Assembly: GCA_021772775.1 (NCBI GenBank)
Contig: JAJFLH010000020.1
Span: 103,500 to 167,499 of the forward strand
Reading direction: 5' to 3'
Source: Mariprofundus sp.
GTDB lineage: Bacteria; Pseudomonadota; Zetaproteobacteria; Mariprofundales; Mariprofundaceae
Length of the DNA: 64,000 nucleotides
Shown: positions 44,807-52,553 of the stretch, piece by piece
How the letters are laid out: the number at the start of each line of letters is the position of its first letter
How positions within the stretch are numbered: the first letter of the stretch is position 1
Translations under genes and position numbers: made by a program
Notes under the pieces: generated by a model
The model's input: only the letters and a program-made list of their open reading frames with translations
The model's database searches: none
What the model was told of the DNA's origin: nothing

Positions 44807-45678
44807 GTCCAATCCTCCCCAGGTGCTACATTCCATTGAATATCCTGCCCTAGCGCAGGCTTGATAATGCTTAAACTCTCAGCATGCAACATTAAACGTG
44901 CATGTGTTTTTCCGCCATAGCGGGTGTCGCCGAGAATTGGACACCCTAAGGCCGCCAGATGAATGCGCAATTGATGGGTGCGACCGGTGTGCGGAATCAG
45001 CTTAACTAAAGCGCGATTGCCCTGCCGTTCAACCACTTCTGCTTCAGTCTTGCAGGCGCGTCCAAGCTCGGAAATATGATAGCGACCAGCTTTATCGCGT
45101 TCGGCATCGATAGCGAGTGTGATGGTTTGTTCATCCCATGATGGGGCAGGTTCGACAACAGCCAGATAAGTTTTGAAGGTGCAGCAGTGCCAAAGCGACT
45201 GTAAATCCTGTAGCTGTTTAGGGCTGGATGAGAATAAAATAAGACCGGAGGTACCGCGATCCAGGCGATGAACAGGTCGCAAATTGGCAGAGTTTTTGGG
45301 CGCTAGAGCCAGATGCTGGGCCAGTTCGTATGGTAGTGTACCACGGCTGCGGTGCAGAGCTTCCTGAGAATATTGATTGCTGCGTTTATGTATTAAATAG
45401 AGTGGTGGTCGCTGCCAGACAATCTGCTGCGGTTCAAACGGTGTCAGTTTCTCTTTCTCCAAGAGGATGGCGCGGAGTTTATCACCGGATTGTAGTGTGC
45501 GTCCGGCTGTCCGACAGCGCTTTTGATTAAGGTATACGCCGCCTTCATCAATGGCGCGACGGCCTCTGCGTCGGGATAGACCCAATAGCTGGGCTAAACC
45601 TTGATCCAATCGTAGGCCATGCTCTTTTGCCGAGGCAACGGCGCGCAAATCCTGGAAATTAGGTGTGGTCGTACTCAT
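44800..45678 (-). CDS. RluA-family pseudouridine synthase
   Basis: 292 aa. N-terminal S4-type RNA-binding domain (LDQGLAQLLGLSRRRGRRAIDEGGVYLNQKR), then the catalytic domain with RPVHRLDRGTSGLILFS (catalytic Asp in HRLDRGTSG) and IPHTGRTHQLRIHLAALGCPILGD. It isomerises uridine in rRNA or tRNA. Which RluA/C/D target applies cannot be told. Linked by ATGA overlap to the upstream LOG gene. Confidence 0.92.
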   Translation of the reverse strand: MSTTTPNFQDLRAVASAKEHGLRLDQGLAQLLGLSRRRGRRAIDEGGVYLNQKRCRTAGRTLQSGDKLRAILLEKEKLTPFEPQQIVWQRPPLYLIHKRSNQYSQEALHRSRGTLPYELAQHLALAPKNSANLRPVHRLDRGTSGLILFSSSPKQLQDLQSLWHCCTFKTYLAVVEPAPSWDEQTITLAIDAERDKAGRYHISELGRACKTEAEVVERQGNRALVKLIPHTGRTHQLRIHLAALGCPILGDTRYGGKTHARLMLHAESLSIIKPALGQDIQWNVAPGEDWTW

Positions 45679-46226
45679 GAGCAGTGCAGTGCATCAAGCA
45701 CATCCTGGTGGTTTTTGCATATCTGTATGGAGTCAAAGGCATGATCAGCGGATAAAACCAGTTGATCGGATAGCGTGCTGACAATGGGCTCCCACATATC
45801 ACCATAGAGCAGCAGTGGGCGAGGTTCGAGTACACGAATAGCAATCAAGTCCCATGTCATAGCCAGTTCGGCCAGGGTGCCAAGGCCGCCGGGTAGTACC
45901 AGCCATGCATCAGCCTGCTCGATCAGTGTGCCCATACGATCAAAGAAGTTATGCGCACGAATTTCTTCACTCAATGTGCTGCCGGGCGGGGTAGGGAAGC
46001 GCTCCAGTGTGATGCCCTGGATGTGACCCTGACCGGCAAACATACCTTCTGAAAATGCTGCCATCATACCCTGGTGACCACCGGTCATGCCGTCCCATCC
46101 CGATTGGGCAATTTTTTTGGAGAGTAGAACGACATCCTGATATATAGCTGCTTCACTGCCGATGCGTGATGAGCCAAAAGCGGCAAGGCGTGGTCGAGTA
46201 GGTGCTGATCTGTTGTGTGAGTTCAT
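45675..46226 (-). CDS. LOG-family protein (TIGR00730-like nucleotide phosphoribohydrolase)
   Basis: 183 aa. GGHQGMM and the LOG signature PGGLGTLAELAMTWD (~115-129) are present, with FGSSRIG near the start. Members cleave nucleoside monophosphates to base and ribose phosphate (cytokinin-activating LOG, PpnN-like). The metabolic role here is unknown. ATGA overlap on both sides within the mltB-rlpA operon. Confidence 0.88.
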   Translation of the reverse strand: MNSHNRSAPTRPRLAAFGSSRIGSEAAIYQDVVLLSKKIAQSGWDGMTGGHQGMMAAFSEGMFAGQGHIQGITLERFPTPPGSTLSEEIRAHNFFDRMGTLIEQADAWLVLPGGLGTLAELAMTWDLIAIRVLEPRPLLLYGDMWEPIVSTLSDQLVLSADHAFDSIQICKNHQDVLDALHCS

Positions 46227-47041
46227 TCAATAATTACCATGGGTTTATCAAAACCTTTTTGTTGTAGAGATAGGACAGTTTGTTCAATACTGACCATATC
46301 TTCAAATGGGCCAATGCGTACTCTATAGAGTTTTTTTTCAGCTATTTGGATGGCTATCGTATGGGCGGCAGGGAAATTGGGTTTTAACTGGGTTTGTAGT
46401 TTGCCCGCATTATCTTCTGAGCCAAAGGCTCCGAGCTGTACGAAAATTTTTCCAGTTGGCGAGGTGGCTGGCAGAGTTAAAGTTTCAGGACTGGAGACGG
46501 TGATGATATTAGGGTGATCTTCAGCTTTGAGTTTGGCTCCCATCGCAAGGCTGTCTGGAATTGCGGTTGGGGTGATCTCCAGAGACTGCACACGGACGTG
46601 TGCGGTTCCCTGTTTGGCATAACCCAATGCATTGGCAGCAGCATATGATAGATCAATCAAACGATCTTTCACAAATGGGCCGCGATCATTAACACGGACG
46701 ATGATGCTACGGCCGTTTTCTAAATTGGTGACGCGCATCAGAGTTGGTAGGGGTAAGGTTTTATGCGCCGCAGAGAGGGCGTGCATATCATAGACTTCAC
46801 CATTGGCAGTACGCAGGCCATGAAACTTCTTACCATACCATGAGGCAACACCTGTTTTATCATAACTGCCTTCGGTTTCCATCGGTGTATACCATTGACC
46901 AGCGATGCGGTAAGGATTGCCTGTTTTATTGATGCCTCCTGTACCATTGGGCAGGTGTGCCTCGCCAACAGGAATGGTGTCGGGTGCAGAATCTTTGCTT
47001 ATATGTGTTGAGCAGGCAGGTATGGCAAGGCTCAAAAGCAT
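46223..47041 (-). CDS. rlpA: RlpA septal-ring lytic transglycosylase, lipoprotein with SPOR domain
   Basis: 272 aa from ATG 47041. The double-psi beta-barrel core is TGVASWYGKKFHGLRTANGEVYDMHALSAAHKTLPL ... VRVNDRGPFVKDRLIDLS, and a C-terminal SPOR domain (~195-272, KIFVQLGAFGSEDNAGKL) targets denuded septal glycan. A lipobox ends in Cys10 (LAIPAC). From this ATG the signal peptide lacks the usual basic start. An in-frame ATT at 47074, 6 bases after GGAGAG, would restore it as (M)RRRLIHLLALMLLSLAIPAC. The gene overlaps or abuts mltB. Confidence 0.92.
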   Translation of the reverse strand: MLLSLAIPACSTHISKDSAPDTIPVGEAHLPNGTGGINKTGNPYRIAGQWYTPMETEGSYDKTGVASWYGKKFHGLRTANGEVYDMHALSAAHKTLPLPTLMRVTNLENGRSIIVRVNDRGPFVKDRLIDLSYAAANALGYAKQGTAHVRVQSLEITPTAIPDSLAMGAKLKAEDHPNIITVSSPETLTLPATSPTGKIFVQLGAFGSEDNAGKLQTQLKPNFPAAHTIAIQIAEKKLYRVRIGPFEDMVSIEQTVLSLQQKGFDKPMVIIE

Positions 47042-47058
47042 AAGCGCAAGCAGGTGAA

Positions 47059-48129
47059 TTAATCGACGGCGAATGTTGTTCTCTCCAGCATAGCAGCAAC
47101 TTCAGTGACAGCCATGGCATAATTATAGGATGGATTATATCGCATGATGACCTTAAAGTTGAAGTGCACTAGCGCGAGTTGTTTTCCATGCCTGGTTTCC
47201 ATTTCGATGATGCTGACTTTATCACTGTCCAGCCATGGTTGTGGAATTGTATTAAACAACTTAGGCATGGATTGGCGTAGATCAGCCAGTGTTACCCAGT
47301 GCTTTAATTTCCCCTTAGCTCTTTTGGTCCATTCAGGTGTAAGTTTACTACCGACAGGTAACCAATAGGCGGAAGGGCGACTATGTTGCCAGCGATGTTT
47401 TTTGAAGTAGTTGGCTACGCTGGCAATGATATCTGCTTTGGAATTGAATACATCACGGATGCCATCACCATCTTCATCGATGGCAAAGTCTCGAAAGGAT
47501 GTTGGGATAAATTGAATGGCACCAAACGCACCTGCATATGAGCCTTTAAGGCTGGCCAGTTTGATTTTATCCTGACGACTGATCGCTATAATGGCACCGA
47601 GCTGTTTGCGGAAAAAATTAGCTCGCCGTGGGAAACCAGTTGAGAGGGTGTAGAGGGAGTCAAGAACGGGACGGGTACCTGGCAGCCGGCCAAAACGTGT
47701 TTCAATGCCAAGAATCGCAGCAATGATAGCCGAATCGACCTGATACTTTGCTTCAATTTTGGCGAAGAGATCACGGTGTTGATGCAGATAATCGCGGCCT
47801 TTCTTCTGCATGCTGGGAATGACAAATAGTGGTCGATATTTCACATAGGGTTGAGCTTCCCATTGGCCATTCATGCGCTTAACAATACTTGGTTGAAATG
47901 TGGCCTGTTCTAAAATTGTGAGGATTTCATGGGCTGTATAAGGGATTTCTGCAGCCAGCTGGATGCTGAGCTCTTCGCGACTGACATATTGTGTGCCGTC
48001 AGGTTTGTTGTTTTCTGCTAGAGCTTGCATGGGGATAGTGAGAAACAGAGTGATAAAAAACAGTCTCTGTAACGCTTCTTGTGAATTGAAATTTTTTAAA
48101 TGCGCAAAAATTGTGCCTGAAATATCCAT
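47059..48129 (-). CDS. mltB: membrane-bound lytic murein transglycosylase B family protein
   Basis: 356 aa. Signal sequence near the N-terminus (LFFITLFLTIPMQALA), then the SLT2/MltB fold with the catalytic Glu in AAILGIETRFGRLPG (~138-152), SYAGAFGAIQFIPTSF (~196-211) and DEDGDGIRDVFN, an EF-hand-like calcium site. It cleaves glycan strands to 1,6-anhydromuropeptides in the periplasm. No lipobox cysteine is seen, so it may be soluble (SltB-like). It is the first gene of a nine-gene string of overlapping minus-strand genes. Confidence 0.93.
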   Translation of the reverse strand: MDISGTIFAHLKNFNSQEALQRLFFITLFLTIPMQALAENNKPDGTQYVSREELSIQLAAEIPYTAHEILTILEQATFQPSIVKRMNGQWEAQPYVKYRPLFVIPSMQKKGRDYLHQHRDLFAKIEAKYQVDSAIIAAILGIETRFGRLPGTRPVLDSLYTLSTGFPRRANFFRKQLGAIIAISRQDKIKLASLKGSYAGAFGAIQFIPTSFRDFAIDEDGDGIRDVFNSKADIIASVANYFKKHRWQHSRPSAYWLPVGSKLTPEWTKRAKGKLKHWVTLADLRQSMPKLFNTIPQPWLDSDKVSIIEMETRHGKQLALVHFNFKVIMRYNPSYNYAMAVTEVAAMLERTTFAVD

Positions 48130-48675
48130 GCGCCCAAGCTTAGCGATGGATTAGGGCGACAGATAGTGAAAAGAAATTTTTTTGAATCATCTACCCAGAA
48201 TCAGTGTTATATGGTGAATAAAAAAGTAGTAGAGAAAAAAGGATAGGAAAGAAATTATTTATAATAGCGATGACATTGGACAAATAGCTAGGGGGTTAAC
48301 CAAGCTCTATAAACAGCGTTGATTGATAGAGCTCTATTCGGAATCAGCGAATATGCTATAAACACAGGTTGTTTATAGTCTAGTTGTTTCGCTTTTAACT
48401 ATTTATTTTTGTTCTTAAAACCATTTGTGGCAAACTAAATGTTTAGCAGGCGTACTGTTGGTTTGTTTTACACAGCGTATTTCTTTGGACTGTTAATCGT
48501 ACCAAGGCCACAGGGAACAATCGAAATATCAGTCAGTTAGCTAGAATTACATTTTATAAATGTTTCACTGGACAGAAGTGAGTTATTATATAAATTGTAT
48601 GCCGAGCTTGACAAAAGGCTCTGACAATAGATGTTTCGGCATGAATTTTTATTGTTAACATTGAAGGGGAACTCG
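48130..48675. other. AT-rich divergent intergenic region with a TATAAACA hairpin
   Basis: About 545 bases between mltB (minus) and a small periplasmic gene (plus). CTATAAACA (48356-48364) pairs with TGTTTATAG (48370-48378) around CAGGT. A further TATAAACA occurs at 48308-48315, inside an 8-bp inverted repeat AGCTCTAT/ATAGAGCT (48303-48310 and 48326-48333). These could be regulatory sites. No gene is supported. Confidence 0.4.
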
Positions 48676-48987
48676 GTGAAAAAAAGCATAATTACAATTT
48701 CATTGGCTGCTGCTATTGCGATAGCTGCTCCACTTACTATGACTGGCGCAGGTGTCACGCATGGTTATCAACAATCACAGGCCGCTACTTCAGAAGCTAG
48801 TGCAGGCATGAAGCGTGTTACACTTATTATCAAAAAGCTACGCGATGCAATGGGTAGTATGAAAGATTTCGACGAGCTTGAAAAAGCTGGTTTGAGAAAG
48901 AAAGATGTGGATCGTATGCGTCGTGCTATGGATACTAAAATCCAGCAGATGATGGAAGACGCTATCTATGCGATTCGAAGTATTTAA
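48676..48987 (+). CDS. small exported helical protein, 103 aa
   Basis: GTG 48676 is chosen because GAAGGGGAA lies about 5 bases upstream and it gives a proper signal peptide (residues 1-22, VKKSIITISLAAAIAIAAPLTM). The mature part is helical and charged (SAGMKRVTLIIKKLRDAMGSM, then KDVDRMRRAMDTKIQQMM). It shares a short post-signal THG motif (AGVTHG) with the next gene's product (GQGTHG). No family recognised. Likely co-transcribed with the gene at 49029. Confidence 0.75.
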   Translation: MKKSIITISLAAAIAIAAPLTMTGAGVTHGYQQSQAATSEASAGMKRVTLIIKKLRDAMGSMKDFDELEKAGLRKKDVDRMRRAMDTKIQQMMEDAIYAIRSI

Positions 48988-49028
48988 GAAGGGAATTACA
49001 CTGTAATTAAGAACGGGGAGAGTAGAAA

Positions 49029-49514
49029 ATGATAAAGAAAATTGTTTCAATATGTTTTGTGGCTGCATTAGCAATGATACCGAATTTTGCCATTGCAGGA
49101 CAGGGAACGCATGGCCATTTTGCAGCCTTTCTTGGTGAGGGTGTAGATTTTCCCGATACCATTAAAGGTGATGATATCGAAGGTCCTATGGTGAAAAAAG
49201 GAGCTGAGATGATGTTGTTTGCTCACTCCGCGTCAATTCGCGACGGTGATGTTTTGAACTTGCAGAATGATACACTGCGTGATGTTGGTGGTGAATTTAA
49301 AGACTTCGGTTTGAATTGTCAGGTTTCCATTGCGGCTACAGGTGACTGGGCTGTTTCAGGCATGTGTAAAGTGTTCTTTACAGGCAACAGTAAGTTGGTT
49401 GCTATTCCATCCGTTCCAGTTAATGAGCAGTTGGTTTGGTATAAGCTGTTTGAAGATAAGACTCAAGGCGTGGCTGGTTATTTCATGAAAGAGTACGGAA
49501 ATGTGCTTGAATAA
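49029..49514 (+). CDS. exported protein of unknown function, 161 aa
   Basis: Signal peptide MIKKIVSICFVAALAMIPNFAIA (23), then GQGTHGHFAAFLGEG and a soluble domain with two cysteines (GLNCQVSI and SGMCKVFF) that may form a disulfide. No family recognised. It follows the 103-aa gene by 41 bases, has GGGGAG upstream, and ends at a strong terminator, so the pair makes a two-gene operon of periplasmic proteins. Confidence 0.78.
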   Translation: MIKKIVSICFVAALAMIPNFAIAGQGTHGHFAAFLGEGVDFPDTIKGDDIEGPMVKKGAEMMLFAHSASIRDGDVLNLQNDTLRDVGGEFKDFGLNCQVSIAATGDWAVSGMCKVFFTGNSKLVAIPSVPVNEQLVWYKLFEDKTQGVAGYFMKEYGNVLE

Positions 49515-49548
49515 ATAACATTTAGAGGTGTGTTTTGCCTCATGTTTT

Positions 49549-49582
49549 AAAAGAGCGACTGATTTTCAGTCGCTCTTTTTTT
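49549..49582 (+). terminator. rho-independent terminator of the two-gene periplasmic operon
   Basis: GAGCGACTGA (49553-49562) pairs with TCAGTCGCTC (49566-49575) across TTT, followed by TTTTTTT (49576-49582). Confidence 0.95.
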
Positions 49583-50349
49583 GCTTCATCGAGGATAAAG
49601 AGAAATAAGCTTTATAGTGATAGCAGTTTAAGGCTCCTATCATAGGATGTTGCTGTAGCTTGCGTCTCCTGACTATAGTTGCTTTCAAGCTTCAACTTTC
49701 TCGATTCTCTCCACCTCCTTGTGAATACACTTTACTGCTCTCTCCTCAGGGGCTCTTAATTGTCAGCGCTAAGTCAATTCTTGTTCTGACATTCATAGTG
49801 CGCTCATGAGGCGTACGTGATCTGTTCGACGGCCTGCTTTGGTTGAAGTATCGTGGTTGTCTGGTTCACTGTAGTTATTGCGGTGTAACCTCGAACAACT
49901 GGAGCTGTTGTTAGCCATGAGGTGATTGCTCATGCGCGATTGGTTCAAGCCAATCAGCCTGAAACGTGATTAAACGCAACGACTTGCCATTCTAAGAAAT
50001 CAGAAAAAACTGTCAGGTGAGCAGTTTTTCAAATGGTAGGGGCTGCATTTATGTCTGATGAAAGATCAGTTGAATTTGTTCTGCTATGCGCCGACAGAAG
50101 AGGGTGTAAACAAAGCTGGGCTTAGTGGTGAAGACAAGTCATGGGAGGCAGGTGGATCTCTTGTTCGTTTGTCAAACGGTTATGAGGCTGTCTCCTTCGA
50201 TTAGTCGTGAGTCCAGAACGGCTATCTCAAGGCCAGTGTTTTTATAAATAGGAACAAAGAGAATAGGCCGATGTTTTTATAGGTTTCGCTATCACGAATA
50301 GCTTTTACTCCAAATCAGAGCCGCTTTTCTCTGGCTTGCGCGGTGGATC
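49583..50349. other. intergenic region, possible decayed coding sequence
   Basis: About 770 bases. Apart from the 48-codon frame listed separately at 50058, only broken frames are seen, for example an open stretch reading SHEVIAHARLVQANQPET near 49915-49970. It may be a decayed gene or insertion, but no IS ends were identified. Confidence 0.35.
50058..50204 (+). CDS. possible 48-aa protein or gene remnant
   Basis: ATG 50058 to TAG 50202 encodes a peptide beginning MKDQLNLFCYAPTEEGVNKAG and ending NGYEAVSFD. Its amino-acid composition looks protein-like. There is no good ribosome-binding site, and a further open stretch follows the stop, so a broken gene is as likely as a true small protein. 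Confidence 0.2.
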   Translation: MKDQLNLFCYAPTEEGVNKAGLSGEDKSWEAGGSLVRLSNGYEAVSFD

Positions 50350-50379
50350 AAAAAAAAAGCGGACCAAATGGCCCGCTTA
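50350..50379 (-). terminator. rho-independent terminator of the porin gene
   Basis: On the minus strand AAGCGGGCC (50378-50370) pairs with GGTCCGCTT (50365-50357) around ATTT, followed by a run of T (50358-50351). It lies about 45 bases after the porin stop. Confidence 0.85.
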
Positions 50380-50424
50380 ATGTTTGTTCTTTAGCTATGC
50401 AAAGAGGCAATTGCCTGCTTTGTC

Positions 50425-51540
50425 TTACATGCTTATTTCAACTCTCAGCAAGCTTACTTTAGCATCCTGCAGCCCTGTGTTGCCTGATGGTGATTTGATG
50501 AACTGGAATGCAGGCTGAATAGCCAGCCAATCAGTTAACTGTGCGCGATAGCTTACTTCAAAAACGGTTTCATTTTTCGAAAATCCTGCATTGGCAGTTA
50601 AATAAGTGTCAGAAAAATCAGCACGAGCCATAGCTATGCCAAACTCATCATCAGCACGACCTGGAATCAAACCTGCAACATGGACACCGACACCTATGTA
50701 GTTTTTGAAGCTTTCAGCAGCGCGCTGTGCAACACCTACTTGTAGGAAGGCCCCCAGATTACCACCATCCCAATCCATTACAGGCTGATCAACAATCAAA
50801 TAACCACCGCTCAAGCCCTGACCAGCATTAGCAGTTGCTGCTTTTGTATGTTTCCATCCACCCACTTTATATGCTGCATCACCATCAACATATGCCAGTT
50901 CAGCAATATACATATAACCTTCTACACCACCATCCAAAGCACGCGTTGCAGGATCACCATCATAACCAGCCACTCTCAGGGAGATTTGCTCATTAAATTG
51001 TAGCGCTACACGGGCTGCTAAGCCAGCTTCAGGCCATAAAGATGTACCAGCATTGCCCCCAATTTCAGGGCCGATACCGAATGATGAATTGGTAAAGAAA
51101 CCAGCATATTCAGACACATAAAATTCAGAATTAAGATCGTGAGTACCAACTAACAGAGAGATGGCATCATCCATCAGATTTTGCTGAAACCATGCTTGTT
51201 GCAGGCGATTACGATTACCATCAGCAATATTACTGGCACCTTGGGCATCACCGAGCAATGTTGTGTTTGGTTCTCTACCGTGATTGACAATAAACTCGAC
51301 ATAGGCTGATGCACCAGGCCAACCGACAGCTTTCTCCACATCGATACTGATTGCAGCCGTTCCTGTCGCTTGGTTCTTGGTGCCTTTCTGCAGGCCACCT
51401 GAATAATTGCGTACAGATTCAGCAAGATAGCTTAGCTCTGCAGAAAGTGGGCTAGTGTTCTCTTCGGCCAGTGCTGGAGAGACACTGAACCAAGCCAATG
51501 TCATAGCCAGCAGGCTACGTTTTGCGATACTTCTATTCAT
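50425..51540 (-). CDS. OprB-like carbohydrate-selective porin
   Basis: 371 aa. Signal peptide about 25 residues (ending SVSPALA), then a beta-barrel of the OprB family: LQQAWFQQNLMDDAISLLVGTHDLNSEFYVSEYAGFF and SSFGIGPEIGGN are typical, and the C-terminus LLRVEISM ends the final strand. Outer-membrane channel; the OprB family usually passes sugars, but substrate here is unknown. A slightly short member (usual ~400-450). Monocistronic with a terminator. Confidence 0.85.
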   Translation of the reverse strand: MNRSIAKRSLLAMTLAWFSVSPALAEENTSPLSAELSYLAESVRNYSGGLQKGTKNQATGTAAISIDVEKAVGWPGASAYVEFIVNHGREPNTTLLGDAQGASNIADGNRNRLQQAWFQQNLMDDAISLLVGTHDLNSEFYVSEYAGFFTNSSFGIGPEIGGNAGTSLWPEAGLAARVALQFNEQISLRVAGYDGDPATRALDGGVEGYMYIAELAYVDGDAAYKVGGWKHTKAATANAGQGLSGGYLIVDQPVMDWDGGNLGAFLQVGVAQRAAESFKNYIGVGVHVAGLIPGRADDEFGIAMARADFSDTYLTANAGFSKNETVFEVSYRAQLTDWLAIQPAFQFIKSPSGNTGLQDAKVSLLRVEISM

Positions 51541-52167
51541 TTTTAAAAAACCTCTTTTTTAAACCCACAAACAAGTGAATAAATATTTTGCGTGCATTAT
51601 ACTATGAAGCAGCTCAAGAGCAAGGCTCGTGCCAAATCAATCAGCTTATAATAGTCGAACATGAGTATGGGGTTGAAAAAAACAATGCGAGAGAGATGAG
51701 CATAAAGTGGTATCATCAAATTATATGAGGTTATTTGTATCCAATTATAGCTGATAACTGTTGTTATGTTTGCTTGAATGTTAAGCGAGTTGGCGGGATA
51801 TACCCCAGGGTAATCGCATTAAAAGTCGGCGATGATTTGAACCTATACTCAAATCATTGTCACTTCCGAGCTTTTATCGGGCAAGGTGAATGGCGCTTGT
51901 GGCAGAGAGGCTGCCCTGGGGCATGACGCATTGGGAGGAAGTGGGAAACTGTATATAACTCAGGATATTTTAATGCGACCACCCTCAGATGTACTCTCTT
52001 TCTAGTAGACAGTTTTATCAGGAATTCTGTTGTTGCGATAAAACTCTAAACCTGCGTTAGTAGTGCTATTCGTGTCAGATATGGGGGCTTAGAATGACGT
52101 GCTGTTCTAAGTTGCTCGGAGACCGATTACAGTTAGCAAACGGCCACTGTAATGCTTTGTAGCGTTG
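51541..52167. other. intergenic region, nothing identified
   Basis: About 625 bases between two minus-strand genes. A 63-codon plus-strand frame (51735-51926) lacks a ribosome-binding site and coding character and is not called. The right part probably carries the porin promoter. Confidence 0.4.
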
Positions 52168-52527
52168 CTACTCTACTTGGGGAAATTTACCGCTGAAGTT
52201 GACTTGGTAGAGTTTACCTTTTTTGGAGATCAGCATATAGAGTGTTTTCTCCTTGCCACTATTGTGCATGCTGACAATAAAATACCATGCCTCTTCTTTG
52301 GTTACAGCCTTGTCTGAGATGGGGATGTTCAGCCAACTCTGATCCAATACCTTACCCTCAACCGGTGTTTTTTTCTTAACGATAGTGACCAGATAGCGAG
52401 AGGCCAGATCGATGGCATCACTCTTCTCAAAATGTGCGCCGTGAGCTCCATGTGCCCAAGCATTGCCTGCGGTGATGGTTGTGCAGGAGAGCATCCCTGC
52501 AAATATGATTGAAATAATTTTTATCAC
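52168..52527 (-). CDS. small exported protein of a metal-type module (DUF6488-like)
   Basis: 119 aa. Signal peptide ends about residue 25 (ITAGNAWA), then HGAHGAHFEKSDAIDLASRYLVTIVKK. The mature domain contains DQSWLNIPISDKAVTKEEAWYFIVSMHNS and ends with LYQVNFSGKFPQVE. The layout recalls DUF6488, small periplasmic proteins found beside HupE/RND metal genes, but I am not certain. It follows the HupE-fusion gene by 26 bases, with AAGGAGA before its start. Confidence 0.7.
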   Translation of the reverse strand: MIKIISIIFAGMLSCTTITAGNAWAHGAHGAHFEKSDAIDLASRYLVTIVKKKTPVEGKVLDQSWLNIPISDKAVTKEEAWYFIVSMHNSGKEKTLYMLISKKGKLYQVNFSGKFPQVE

Positions 52528-52553
52528 CTGTTTCTCCTTATTTCTCTTTTTGA

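Noticed and set aside
51735..51926. 63-codon plus-strand open frame
   Set aside because: Not preceded by a plausible start site; composition looks random; lies in a gap between minus-strand genes.
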